Shown here: one piece after another, positions 23,228-31,452 of the stretch
Position numbering within the stretch: the first letter of the stretch is position 1
How the letters are laid out: each line of letters opens with the position of its first letter
DNA from: JALZAI01 sp038207565
GTDB lineage: Bacteria; Actinomycetota; Actinomycetes; Mycobacteriales; Jatrophihabitantaceae
Assembly (NCBI GenBank): GCA_038207565.1
Contig: JBBQZQ010000017.1
Coordinates: 1-64,000 of the forward strand
Direction of reading: 5' to 3'
Length of the DNA stretch: 64,000 nt
The notes under the pieces: generated by a model
The model's database searches: none
What the model was told of the DNA's origin: nothing
What the model saw: only the letters and a program-made list of their open reading frames with translations
Program-made: the position numbers and the translations under genes

Positions 23228-24307
23228 GTGCCCAGCGTCGTCCTGATCACCGGTGTGAGCCGCTTCCTCGGTAGCGAGGTGGCAGCGCGGCTGAGCACCG
23301 ATCCGAACGTCGATCGGCTCATCGGGGTAGACACGATCCCACCCCGTCCTAGCGAGGAAGCACGCCTTGGTAGGACGGAGTTCGTTCGTGCCGACATCAG
23401 CAACCCCTTGATCGCCAAGGTGATCGCCCAGGCGCGGGTGACGACGGTCGTGCACACCGCGCCGCACGCCCGGAGCAGGGCGCTGCAGGTCGGGCCACGC
23501 GAGCAGCACGTCACCGGCACGATGCAATTGCTTGCCGGCTGCCAGGTCTCGGAGTCGCTGCGTCGCGTCGTCGTCGCCTCGACCGCCGCGGTCTACGGGT
23601 CGAGCTCGCACAATCCCGCGGTGTTCACCGAGTCCATGCCCACCTCGAGGCGCGGCTCACGCGCCTACGCCCGGGATGCGGTCGAGGTGGAGAACTACAC
23701 CCGCGGCTTCACCCGCCGCCGTCCCGACATCGAGGTGAGCGTCCTGCGACTGGCCAACATCCTGGGGCCGCGCACCGAGACCGCGCTCGCGCGATACCTG
23801 GCCATGCCGATAGTCCCGACATCGCTCGGCTACGACCCGCGCTTGCAACTGCTGCACGAGGACGACGCCGCCGAGGCCGTCCGCCGGGCAAGCGTCGAGC
23901 ACCATCGCGGCATCGTGAACGTGGCCGGCGACGGTGTGGTCCCGCTGTCGCAAGCATTGCGCTGGGCCGGTCGGGTCCGGCTCCCCGTTCCGTCGCGGGC
24001 GATCTCGATGATCGGCGGGCTGGTGCGCAACACCGGCTTCGTCGATGTGTCCGCCGAAGAGGCCGACTTCCTCAACTTCGGACGGGTGGTGGACACCGAG
24101 CGCCTGCACGCCGAGTTCGGCTACGTCCCGCAGTACACGACAGCCGAGACGTTGCTGTCCTACCTCGCCGCTCGCGACGGGCGGGGCGGTCTGCCGCGCG
24201 TCGGCGTGGCGGCCGTCGCCGGCGCGCAGCGACTGCTGCGCGAGTGCTCAGGCGCCGTTCCGACAGCCGCCGGCGCTCAGCCTGTCCCCGATGCCTTCCC
24301 GTGTTGA
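23228..24307 (+). CDS. NAD-dependent epimerase/dehydratase-like protein (atypical extended SDR)
   Basis: A 359-residue extended SDR corresponding by position to Rv0501 (galE2). The Rossmann motif is LITGVSRFLGSEVAARL, where one glycine of GxxGxxG is replaced (GVSRFLG). VVASTAAVYGSS carries the active-site Ser/Thr region. The expected YxxxK reads YARDAVEVE, so the catalytic lysine is missing. This suggests a binding or scaffold role rather than epimerase catalysis, or a displaced active site. The GTG at 23228 follows the bS22 stop by 25 bases. The acyltransferase gene follows at once, suggesting an envelope-lipid context. Confidence 0.8.
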   Translation: MPSVVLITGVSRFLGSEVAARLSTDPNVDRLIGVDTIPPRPSEEARLGRTEFVRADISNPLIAKVIAQARVTTVVHTAPHARSRALQVGPREQHVTGTMQLLAGCQVSESLRRVVVASTAAVYGSSSHNPAVFTESMPTSRRGSRAYARDAVEVENYTRGFTRRRPDIEVSVLRLANILGPRTETALARYLAMPIVPTSLGYDPRLQLLHEDDAAEAVRRASVEHHRGIVNVAGDGVVPLSQALRWAGRVRLPVPSRAISMIGGLVRNTGFVDVSAEEADFLNFGRVVDTERLHAEFGYVPQYTTAETLLSYLAARDGRGGLPRVGVAAVAGAQRLLRECSGAVPTAAGAQPVPDAFPC

Positions 24308-24320
24308 GCCCGGAACCGCA

Positions 24321-25352
24321 GTGAGCGACATCCCTGCCGACGACCCGCGCGTGGCGGGCGAAGGCGCCGTGATCGTCGCGATGCCGGACGGTGCGGCCCG
24401 CCCGCACCGTCCGGCGCGCAGCAGGCGCCCGGGTGAGGAGGCCTCCGTGCACGCCCTCGGCGCGGCCGAGGAGAGCCGTTGTGAACCGCCGTCGACCCCA
24501 CCGGCCCCGGCGAGAGCGCAGGTCGCGGCATGGGAGCAGAAGGCGGCCGACGCGCTGGCCCTCCTGCGGCGCCGCCTGAGCGGGGAATACGCCGTGGACG
24601 AGTACGGCTTCGACGCCGAGCTCACCGAGAACGTCGTGTTGCCCCTGCTGCGTCCGCTCTACCGGCACTGGTTCCGTGTCGAGGTCAACGGGGCCGAGCA
24701 CATCCCCGCGAGCGGCGGTGCGTTGCTGGTGGCCAATCACGCTGGCGGCCTCTGGGCGCTCGACGCGGCGATGACCGCTACTGCGGTGCACGACGAGACC
24801 GATCGCTACCTACGGATGCTCGGTGCCGAACTGGTGTTCCGCACCCCGGGTTTCGGGACGGTGGCCCGCCGTAGCGGCGCGACCCTGGCGTGCCACGAGG
24901 ACGCCGAGCGCCTGCTGCGCGCCGGCGAGTTGGTCGGCGTGTGGCCCGAGGGCTTCGACGGGATCGGCAAGCCCTACCGCAATCGGTACCAGCTGCAACG
25001 CTTCGGCCGCGGCGGATTCGCGCGGGCGGCGATCAGCGCGGGCGTCCCGATCATCCCGGTGTCCATCGTGGGCTCGGAGGAGATCCATCCGGTGCTGGGC
25101 AACGTCAAGGCCCTGGCCCGCGTGTTGAACCTGCCCTACTTCCCGCTGACGCCGACGTTCCCGTGGCTGGGCCCGCTCGGGCTCGTCCCGTTGCCCTCCA
25201 AGTGGCACCTCGAATTCGGCACGCCGGTGCTGCCCCACGGCCAGAATGCCGACGACAAGGTGGCCGTGTTCGAGCTCAGTGACCGCGTGCGGGAAACAAT
25301 CCAGACCACGCTCTACCGGCTGCTGGTGCAGCGTCGCTCCGTCTGGCACTGA
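24321..25352 (+). CDS. PlsC-type 1-acyl-glycerol-3-phosphate acyltransferase family protein
   Basis: About 343 residues. A low-complexity N-terminal 60-80 residues is followed by a PlsC domain: LLVANHAGGLWALD (catalytic His and Asp of NHx4-7D, with a longer spacer), GVWPEGFDGIGKP (glycerol-phosphate binding) and IPVSIVGSEEIHPVLGN. It probably acylates a lysophospholipid or related acceptor at the membrane. Position equals Rv0502. I chose GTG 24321, just after the epimerase stop at 24307; ATG 24291 overlaps that gene and lacks a ribosome site. The last 77 bases overlap the convergent HAD gene. Confidence 0.85.
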   Translation: MSDIPADDPRVAGEGAVIVAMPDGAARPHRPARSRRPGEEASVHALGAAEESRCEPPSTPPAPARAQVAAWEQKAADALALLRRRLSGEYAVDEYGFDAELTENVVLPLLRPLYRHWFRVEVNGAEHIPASGGALLVANHAGGLWALDAAMTATAVHDETDRYLRMLGAELVFRTPGFGTVARRSGATLACHEDAERLLRAGELVGVWPEGFDGIGKPYRNRYQLQRFGRGGFARAAISAGVPIIPVSIVGSEEIHPVLGNVKALARVLNLPYFPLTPTFPWLGPLGLVPLPSKWHLEFGTPVLPHGQNADDKVAVFELSDRVRETIQTTLYRLLVQRRSVWH

Positions 25353-26277
25353 AGCGCACCCACCGCGGCGGATTAACCCATCGGGACCGGCGCGCCAGCA
25401 GCGCGGCCAGCGCAGCCTCCTCCGCAGCCCGTTGCTGCGCGGCCACCCGCCGGGCCCGCTGCACCACGACCCCTGCCACCGTCGCGCCCACCGCGCCGAG
25501 ACCGACCGCGGTGGGGACGCCGATGATCGCCGCCCTACGGCCGGTGCGGAAATCGCGGATCTGCCAGTTGCGCCGCTTGGCCTCCGCGCGCAACGCCGAG
25601 TCGGGATTGATCGCCACAGCGCGCCCCACCGCCGACAACAGCGGCATGTCGTTGATCGAGTCGGAGTAGGCGGTGCAGCGCGAGAGGTCCAGGCCTTCGC
25701 GCTGCGCCAGCTCCAGGACCGCGCGCGCCTTGGCCTCGCCGTGCAGTACCTCGCCCACCAGCCGTCCCGTGTAAAACCCTGCCTCGGATTCGGCAATCGT
25801 GCCGAGTGCGCCGGTGAGCTCGAGGCGCTGCGCGATGATCGTCGCGAGCTCGACGGGAGTCGCCGTGACCAGCCAGACACGCTGTCCGGCGTCCAGATGG
25901 GCACGGGCGAACGCGTACGTGCCCGGCCAGATCCGGTCCGACATCTCCTCGTCGTAGATTTGTTCGCCCAGCGAGACGATGTCGTCGACCTTCTTGCCGG
26001 CGACGAAGGCGAGGGCCGATTCACGGGTGGTCGTCAGGTCGCCGTGCGTCTCGCCGCGCACCCGCATGCGTAGCTGCTTGACCGAGAAGTTCGCCAGATC
26101 GCGCCAGGAGAAGAAGTCGCGCGCAGCCAGACCCTTCGCGAAGTGAAAGATCGACGCCCCCATCATCATCGTGTTGTCGACGTCGAAGAAGGCGGCGGCG
26201 TCCAGAGGTTCCGCACCGGCGGGGGGGTGCTGCAAACCCTCCCGCCGCAGGTCACCGGGCGGCTGCGCTCGCGTCAT
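25276..26277 (-). CDS. HAD-IB family hydrolase (SerB1-like, membrane-anchored)
   Basis: A 333-residue HAD-superfamily IB phosphatase. Motif I is AAFFDVDNTMMMG (nucleophile Asp), motif II VWLVTATP, motif III Lys in GEAKARAV, and motif IV YSDSINDMPLL. It resembles phosphoserine-phosphatase-like and CicA proteins. After the domain there is a hydrophobic stretch (IIGVPTAVGLGAVGATVAGVVV, about 255-275) likely to be a membrane anchor, then a basic low-complexity tail. The position matches Rv0505c (serB1). The substrate is unproven: phosphoserine or a phospholipid headgroup are possible. The 3' end overlaps the acyltransferase gene by 77 bases on the opposite strand. Confidence 0.88.
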   Translation of the reverse strand: MTRAQPPGDLRREGLQHPPAGAEPLDAAAFFDVDNTMMMGASIFHFAKGLAARDFFSWRDLANFSVKQLRMRVRGETHGDLTTTRESALAFVAGKKVDDIVSLGEQIYDEEMSDRIWPGTYAFARAHLDAGQRVWLVTATPVELATIIAQRLELTGALGTIAESEAGFYTGRLVGEVLHGEAKARAVLELAQREGLDLSRCTAYSDSINDMPLLSAVGRAVAINPDSALRAEAKRRNWQIRDFRTGRRAAIIGVPTAVGLGAVGATVAGVVVQRARRVAAQQRAAEEAALAALLARRSRWVNPPRWVRFSARRSDAAPAAGRAWSGLFPARGH

Positions 26278-26350
26278 CGGCGTCAGGGTATCGAGCTGTC
26301 AGGGCAGGGAGCAGTGCAGGCGACGCCTCACCATGGCGGCGGCGGGTGGG

Positions 26351-27709
26351 TCACGGCCCGTCGGAGCCGTCGCAGGACCCGCCGGACCCCACCTCGGTCG
26401 AGCAGGTCGACAACGGCGGGTCCGCACTGGTGGAATCGCCGGGCAGGGTCGGCTCGCCCGACAGTGTCGGATCGGTCGGGAGCGGGCTCGATACGGGCAC
26501 GGAGACAACCGGCAGTGACGGAATCGGCACCGACGGGAGTGGGACCGGCTCCTGCGACACCGACGCCGACGCGGTCGGGCTCGGCCCAGATTGCGATCCG
26601 TCACCTGGCTGCGCCCCACCGTCTGACGGCGTCGCGCCGTCCGAGGGGGTGGCGCCGGTCGACTCCACGGGGACAATGGGCGCGACGCTGCCCGACCCCG
26701 ACAGGCTGACTCCCGATACCGTCCCGCTCGGGGTGCCCGACGTCGACCCGGCGCCCGACGATCCGAGCCCGGAGGTCGAGGGTGACGCGGTGTTCGAGGC
26801 GGATGTGGTTGTCGTGGGCGCCGCAGCGCAATTGGTGCACGGCACCGGACCCAGGCGGTCGGTAGCAGCACCGGCCAGGCAGGCGCAGTCGCCCAGGGCG
26901 GCGAGCGCCTCCGCCCGCTTCGCGGCGTCCTCGAGCAGCGCCAGTGAGGCCGCTGCGTTGTTTCGCACTGAACTGGCCGGAATGCGGTCGACAACGGCTG
27001 CCAGCTTGTCGTGCGGGACGGGATACCAGGCGATGACCGCCTGCAGCACGTCCCCGGACTGGTCCTGCTCGGCCTGCCTGCCTAGGGTCTGCATGCCCTT
27101 GTAGATGTCGCCATCGGCGGAACGGAGCGTCGAGCCGATCAGGGAGGCGGTATGGCTGTCGATGCCGCCGCTATCGGCCTGCACGCCGGCCCCCGTTGCG
27201 CCGGACTTCGGGATGAGGTGGCTCACCTCGTCGTAGCGGGTCGCGGCGTAGGACAGCAGCAGCTTGCCCTTCTCGGCGCCGCCGCCGGTCACCGCTTCGT
27301 GGAAGTTCTCGCTCACCCGCTTGAGCCCGTAGAGGGCGTCGCCGGGCAATGCCCGCTGGCTGATCCAGAAGGCGCCGCCGAGCAGGAGCGCCAACACCAC
27401 GACGCTGGCGGTGAGGATGGCGAGCGGACGGCGCAACTGGAAGCGGGGGAGGTGCGTGAGGAGACGGCGGCCCCTCCCGGCTGCCAGCGCAGGCTCGGCT
27501 TCGCTCGGTTGCGACGGATCGGTGACGATGTTGGGCGCGACGGCCACGAGCTGTGCGCGCAGCTCCGAGCGGAACTGCGCGCGCATGGGCGGCGCCGCGT
27601 CGAGGGTCGCCAGCGCGCCCACCAGTTCGCGGATCCTGGGGTCGCGCGATTGCATCGGATCGCGCGAGCTGCGCCTGATGTTCACGAGGGGTACCCGGTG
27701 CGCGGCCAT
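26351..27709 (-). CDS. DUF5667 membrane protein with long Ser/Pro/Thr tail, partner of the BldN-type sigma factor
   Basis: About 452 residues. The N-terminal cytoplasmic part (1-95) contains RELVGALATLD and QFRSELRAQLVA, similar to the anti-sigma-like N-termini found with DUF5667. One helix (LAILTASVVVLALLLGGAFWI) is followed by an external DUF5667 domain (LPGDALYGLKRVSENFHEAV is its hallmark) and a C-terminal tail of about 170 residues rich in Ser, Pro, Gly and Thr. The start is uncertain (ATG 27709, GTG 27721 or 27733). It lies just after the sigma gene on the same strand, in the place of rsbN next to streptomycete bldN, so an anti-sigma role is a reasonable inference. Confidence 0.75.
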   Translation of the reverse strand: MAAHRVPLVNIRRSSRDPMQSRDPRIRELVGALATLDAAPPMRAQFRSELRAQLVAVAPNIVTDPSQPSEAEPALAAGRGRRLLTHLPRFQLRRPLAILTASVVVLALLLGGAFWISQRALPGDALYGLKRVSENFHEAVTGGGAEKGKLLLSYAATRYDEVSHLIPKSGATGAGVQADSGGIDSHTASLIGSTLRSADGDIYKGMQTLGRQAEQDQSGDVLQAVIAWYPVPHDKLAAVVDRIPASSVRNNAAASLALLEDAAKRAEALAALGDCACLAGAATDRLGPVPCTNCAAAPTTTTSASNTASPSTSGLGSSGAGSTSGTPSGTVSGVSLSGSGSVAPIVPVESTGATPSDGATPSDGGAQPGDGSQSGPSPTASASVSQEPVPLPSVPIPSLPVVSVPVSSPLPTDPTLSGEPTLPGDSTSADPPLSTCSTEVGSGGSCDGSDGP

Positions 27710-27891
27710 GATCGACGCCACCCCTCTCCCCACAACGATTGACCCGGATGGTGCGACGTTGAACCCAGGTCTGCGAACGAGCGGATCGGGACCGACGACG
27801 CGTCCACCAAAGTCAACGAGCTTGGGCCCCCGGGGATACTGACGCCCGCAGCCTCGATCGTGAGCGAGTTCGTCAGCACGGCTGTGGTCAT
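27682..27891 (-). CDS. Possible 69-residue small ORF between sigma factor and DUF5667 genes
   Basis: The ATG at 27891 overlaps the sigma-factor stop as ATGA, and the first 40 codons have G/C-biased third positions (MTTAVLTNSLTIEAAGVS and onward), then the bias weakens where it overlaps the DUF5667 5' end. There is no recognisable domain. It may simply be leader sequence, but the coupling geometry makes it worth recording. Confidence 0.25.
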   Translation of the reverse strand: MTTAVLTNSLTIEAAGVSIPGGPSSLTLVDASSVPIRSFADLGSTSHHPGQSLWGEGWRRSWPRTGYPS

Positions 27892-28745
27892 CAGAGGCTT
27901 CCGTCGATCAGATCTGCGAGTTTGCGAATCGCTCGGTGCTGCAGCGCCTTCACCGCACCGTCGTTCTTGCCCATCGCCGCGGCGGTCTCGCTCACCGAGA
28001 AACCCTGGATGAAGCGCAGCAGCACGCATTCACGCTGTTCGTCGCCGAGCTGGTCCACTGCGGTCATCAGGTGCTCGGCGGTGAGCGACTGCAACACCGT
28101 CGCCTCGGTGCTGGGGGCGTGGTCGCGCCCCTCGATGGCGTCGGCGGTCGGGAACTCGAGGCGGTGCCGAGCCGACTTCACGTGATCGAGGACGATGTTG
28201 CGAGCGATGGTGACGAACCAGGCGCTGATGTCGCGCCCCTGGTAGCTGATCGTCGCGATGCGTCTGAGCGCGCGCAGGAACGTCTCACTGGTGTAGTCCT
28301 CAGCGAGCGCGCGATCGTTCACCCGGTAATAGACGAAGCGGTACACCGTGTCGACATAGCGGTCGTAGAGCAGCCCGAAGGCCTCGCCGTCGCCCGATTG
28401 GGCCCGGCGCACGAGCTCCCAGCTCTCGGCATGCTCGCCGTCCATCGGCTGGGCGCCGTCCATCGGCTGGGCGCCGTCCAGCGGTTGCGCGCCGGCCGTC
28501 GAGTCGGCGCTCCGAGACACCGATGCAGGACGCGCCAGCGCCCGGATACCGGGGCTCGGCCGACGGCGGGACCCGGACGCCTCGACGGAATTGACCACCT
28601 GAGCGCCGGCCAGCGCAGCTGGGGTCGCCAGGCGGGACGCCGCGCCGGCGAGACTGTCGAGTTCGGCCCGGACCAGGCGCGCCAGCGCGCGCACACCGCA
28701 GGCAGGTCCGGGGAACCCGGAGCCAGGCTCGGCGACGCTCGGCAT
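27891..28745 (-). CDS. BldN-like ECF sigma factor with N-terminal extension
   Basis: A 284-residue sigma-70 family protein. The N-terminal 110 residues are Ala/Arg/Pro-rich and include a repeated GAQPMD segment. Sigma2 follows (LLYDRYVDTVYRFVYYRV, ALAEDYTSETFLRAL, ISAWFVTIARNIVLDHVKS) and then sigma4 (LGDEQRECVLLRFIQGFSVS, GAVKALQHRAIRKLAD). The ATG at 28745 has GAAAGGA five bases upstream. In Streptomyces, BldN is made with an N-terminal pro-sequence and is encoded close to rex-hemACD; the same neighbourhood here supports orthology. It would direct developmental or envelope genes under control of a membrane anti-sigma factor. Processing of the extension is inference. Confidence 0.87.
   Translation of the reverse strand: MPSVAEPGSGFPGPACGVRALARLVRAELDSLAGAASRLATPAALAGAQVVNSVEASGSRRRPSPGIRALARPASVSRSADSTAGAQPLDGAQPMDGAQPMDGEHAESWELVRRAQSGDGEAFGLLYDRYVDTVYRFVYYRVNDRALAEDYTSETFLRALRRIATISYQGRDISAWFVTIARNIVLDHVKSARHRLEFPTADAIEGRDHAPSTEATVLQSLTAEHLMTAVDQLGDEQRECVLLRFIQGFSVSETAAAMGKNDGAVKALQHRAIRKLADLIDGSL
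28440..28493 (-). repeat. Three 18-bp tandem repeats encoding GAQPMD in the sigma-factor extension
   Basis: Units 28440-28457 and 28458-28475 are identical (GTCCATCGGCTGGGCGCC on the plus strand); 28476-28493 differs at three positions. They lie just before the conserved sigma2 region, in the part expected to be a linker or pro-sequence. Confidence 0.9.
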
Positions 28746-28919
28746 GGCGTCCTTTCGGCGGGGGCGCAACGGGCAGTCGCCCGGAAAGCTGCGCTAACGC
28801 TACCCGCCGTCCCGCTTCGCCGTAACATGAGTGAGGGAACCGATCGAGAACGATCCGACCGAAATGCTGGGCAGGATGTACAGGATTTTCGGGATGTGCG
28901 GTAGGCGCAGATCAGGTCA

Positions 28920-29240
28920 ATGACCACATCGTCGCGGAGGAATGTGAAGGGCTACCGAGGATTCGCGCCGCGCGGCGACCGGGATGCGGCCCGGCACACG
29001 GTCACCCTGATCAGCCGCGCCGACTGTCATCTGTGCCAGGACGCCGAGCAGCTACTGCGCCCGCTCGCCACCGAACTCGGCTTCGACTACGGCGAACTGG
29101 ACGTCGATGCCGACCCCGCTCGGCGAGACGAGTACTCCGACCGGGTTCCCGTCATTCTGATCGACGGGCGTGAGCACGGGTACTTGCGCGTGGAGGAACC
29201 GCGCTTTCGCAAGGCCATCGCCAAGCCCGTTCGGCGCTGA
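28920..29240 (+). CDS. Glutaredoxin-family protein (DUF836-type)
   Basis: A 106-residue thioredoxin-fold protein. The redox motif C36-H-L-C39 is in VTLISRADCHLCQDAEQLL, and the cis-Pro is in SDRVPVILIDGREHGYLRVEE. The family (glutaredoxin 2/DUF836) is the type found before hemA in actinobacteria (Rv0508 in M. tuberculosis). It probably reduces a disulfide or mycothiol mixed disulfide, but its partner is unknown. The basic N-terminus (about 1-25) is an extension. It is divergent from the sigma factor gene with 174 bases between starts, a region that must contain both promoters. Confidence 0.88.
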   Translation: MTTSSRRNVKGYRGFAPRGDRDAARHTVTLISRADCHLCQDAEQLLRPLATELGFDYGELDVDADPARRDEYSDRVPVILIDGREHGYLRVEEPRFRKAIAKPVRR

Positions 29241-29440
29241 ACGGGGCCATAGCACGGCAGTTGCGATTTGGGAAAGATTCACGAGCCGCGTAACGTTGGC
29301 CCAGGAAGCAGCGTTCCTACCACACGGCTCCGGCGATCCAGAGATCCGGCTCGCGAGCGGTGTGCAGCCCGCTGGATCCGTACTACAGGCGGCGTCCGCC
29401 ACAGCTGATCATCCCGACCGCTTTTCCGACAGAGGTGTCG

Positions 29441-30163
29441 ATGTCCGCCGAGCGCAACGCGTCCCGCGTGACCGGCGTACCCGTATCCGCCCGCCACGAT
29501 CGCGGGGGGGAGTCCCACGTCCCCGACGCCACCGTCGCGCGACTGGCCACCTACCTGCGCGTGCTCGGTTCGCTCGGTGAACGCGCGGTCACCACTGTTT
29601 CCTCGGAGGAACTGGCCGACGCGGCCGGGGTGAACTCGGCCAAGCTGCGCAAGGACCTCTCCTACCTCGGCTCGTACGGCATCCGCGGCGTCGGGTATCA
29701 CGTGACGACGTTGACCGAGGAGATCGCCCGCAATCTCGGCGTCACAGTGCACCGCTGCGTCGCGCTGATCGGCGTCGGCAATCTCGGTCAGGCGCTCGCC
29801 GGTTACGCCGGTTTCGCCTCTCGCGGCTTCCGTATCGCCGCCCTCGTCGACGCCGACCCGGCCCGGATCGGCACCACGATCCGCGGCCTGGTCGTTCGTG
29901 ACATCGCCGATCTCGCGGTGATCGTCGCCGAACAGCGGATTTCGATCGCCGTGCTGGCCACCCCGGCAGCGGTGGCACAGAAGGTGGCCGACAGCCTGGT
30001 CGCCGCCGGGGTCAGCAGCATCCTGAACTTCGCTCCGGTCGTGCTGAACGTCCCCAGGAACGTGCACCTGCGCAAAGTCGATCTGGCAGCTGAACTTCAG
30101 ATCCTGTCCTTCCACGAGACGCGCAAAGCCGCAGCCCTCCTGCCGGGGGTGGCGCAAGCATGA
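29441..30163 (+). CDS. rex: Redox-sensing transcriptional repressor Rex
   Basis: A 240-residue Rex. The N-terminal winged helix (about 30-95) contains ATYLRVLGSLGE and SAKLRKDLSYLGSYGIRGVGY, the DNA-recognition signature. The Rossmann domain has ALIGVGNLGQALAGYAGF with the NADH-binding GxGxxG. Rex binds its operators when NAD+ is high and is released by NADH, and controls respiratory genes. The ATG at 29441 has AGAGGTG four bases upstream. The stop overlaps the hemA start, giving the rex-hemACD order known in Streptomyces. In 29241-29440 I see only a poor match to a Rex operator (see rejected items). Confidence 0.95.
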   Translation: MSAERNASRVTGVPVSARHDRGGESHVPDATVARLATYLRVLGSLGERAVTTVSSEELADAAGVNSAKLRKDLSYLGSYGIRGVGYHVTTLTEEIARNLGVTVHRCVALIGVGNLGQALAGYAGFASRGFRIAALVDADPARIGTTIRGLVVRDIADLAVIVAEQRISIAVLATPAAVAQKVADSLVAAGVSSILNFAPVVLNVPRNVHLRKVDLAAELQILSFHETRKAAALLPGVAQA

Positions 30164-31452
30164 GCATCCTGGTCGTGGGCCTGTCCCACCAGACCGCGCC
30201 GGTTGCGCTGCTCGAACGCGCCGTCGTGCCGGTCGACGAGCTGAGCAAGACGCTGGACGAGCTGCACCGCTCCGACTGCATCAGCGAGGTGCTGCTGCTG
30301 TCCACCTGCAACCGAGTCGAGGTATACGCCGACGTCGTGCGCTTCCACCCTGCGGTGGCCGAGGTGACGACGGTGCTCGCGCGCCATGCCGGCTTGCCGG
30401 TGCCCGATCTCGCGGATCACCTCTACGTCCACTTCGCCGAGGCCGCCGTCGAGCACATGTTCTCCGTCGCCTCGGGCCTTGATTCGATGGTGATCGGCGA
30501 GTCGCAGATCCTGGGCCAGCTGCGCGCTGCCTACGCGCTCGGAACCGAGATCGGCTCCGTCGGCACCGTGTTGCACGACGTTACCCAGAGCGCGTTGCGC
30601 GTCGGCAAACGGGTGCACAGCGACACCGGGATCGACCGGGCCGGCGCCTCGATGGTGTCCGTCGCCCTCGATCGTGCTGCCGAGGTGCTTGGGCCGTTAC
30701 CCGGCAAACGCGCACTGATCGTCGGGGCTGGGTCCATGGGTGCTCTCGCCGGTGCGAGCCTGCGCCGTCGGGGGGTCACTGACATCACCGTCGCCAACCG
30801 CACGCTCGACCGGGCACAGCGGGTTGCCGGGACGCTCAGCGCTCGCGCTCTGCCCCTCGACGAGGTGCCCGCCGCGATCACCGACGCCGATCTGCTCATC
30901 TCCTCCACCGGATCGACCGGTCTGGTGATCGAGGTCGATGCGGTCGGTCCCCGCGGCGGGCGTCCCCTGGCCGTGCTCGACATCGCCCTGCCGCGCGATG
31001 TCGACCCGGCTGTCGGCGGCCTCGACGATGTCGTCTACGTCGGCATCGACGCGTTGCGCGAGCGCGGCGCAGTGGTGAGCGACGAGGACGTCCGCGCCGC
31101 GACGGCGATCGTCGCCGCCGAGCTCGGCCTGCACCTCGCGCAGCAGCAGCAGCTGGCCGTCGCGCCCACGGTCACCGCGCTGCGCGCACGGGCCGAGCAG
31201 GTCGTGGAATCCGAGCTCGCGCGGCTGTTCGGACGGCTTCCGAGCATCGACGATCAGACCCGGCGCGAGGTGAGTGACGCGGTGCGCCGGGCAGTGGAGA
31301 AGCTGATGCACGCCCCGACCGTCCGAGTAAAGGAGCTCGCAGCCACGCCCGGCGGCGACCAGTACGCCACTGCCCTGCGAGAGCTGTTCGACCTCGATCC
31401 GGCGACCGTCGAGTCCGTGGCGGCCGTCCGGCAGAATCCGGGGCCGCAATGA
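30160..31452 (+). CDS. hemA: Glutamyl-tRNA reductase
   Basis: A 430-residue HemA that reduces glutamyl-tRNA(Glu) to glutamate-1-semialdehyde with NADPH, the committed step of C5 haem synthesis. Catalytic Cys50 is in LLLSTCNRVEVY; VASGLDSMVIGESQILGQLR and RALIVGAGSMGALAG (NADPH domain) are canonical, and the C-terminal dimerisation helix is present. The ATG overlaps the rex stop (ATGA), so translation is coupled. It works with HemL (36923-38299), HemB, HemC and HemD in this window. Confidence 0.97.
   Translation: MSILVVGLSHQTAPVALLERAVVPVDELSKTLDELHRSDCISEVLLLSTCNRVEVYADVVRFHPAVAEVTTVLARHAGLPVPDLADHLYVHFAEAAVEHMFSVASGLDSMVIGESQILGQLRAAYALGTEIGSVGTVLHDVTQSALRVGKRVHSDTGIDRAGASMVSVALDRAAEVLGPLPGKRALIVGAGSMGALAGASLRRRGVTDITVANRTLDRAQRVAGTLSARALPLDEVPAAITDADLLISSTGSTGLVIEVDAVGPRGGRPLAVLDIALPRDVDPAVGGLDDVVYVGIDALRERGAVVSDEDVRAATAIVAAELGLHLAQQQQLAVAPTVTALRARAEQVVESELARLFGRLPSIDDQTRREVSDAVRRAVEKLMHAPTVRVKELAATPGGDQYATALRELFDLDPATVESVAAVRQNPGPQ

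Noticed and set aside
29268..29284. Possible Rex operator (TTGGGAA-N3-TTCACGA) upstream of rex
   Set aside because: The half-sites match TTGTGAA/TTCACAA poorly and the spacer is three rather than four bases; too weak to list as an operator.
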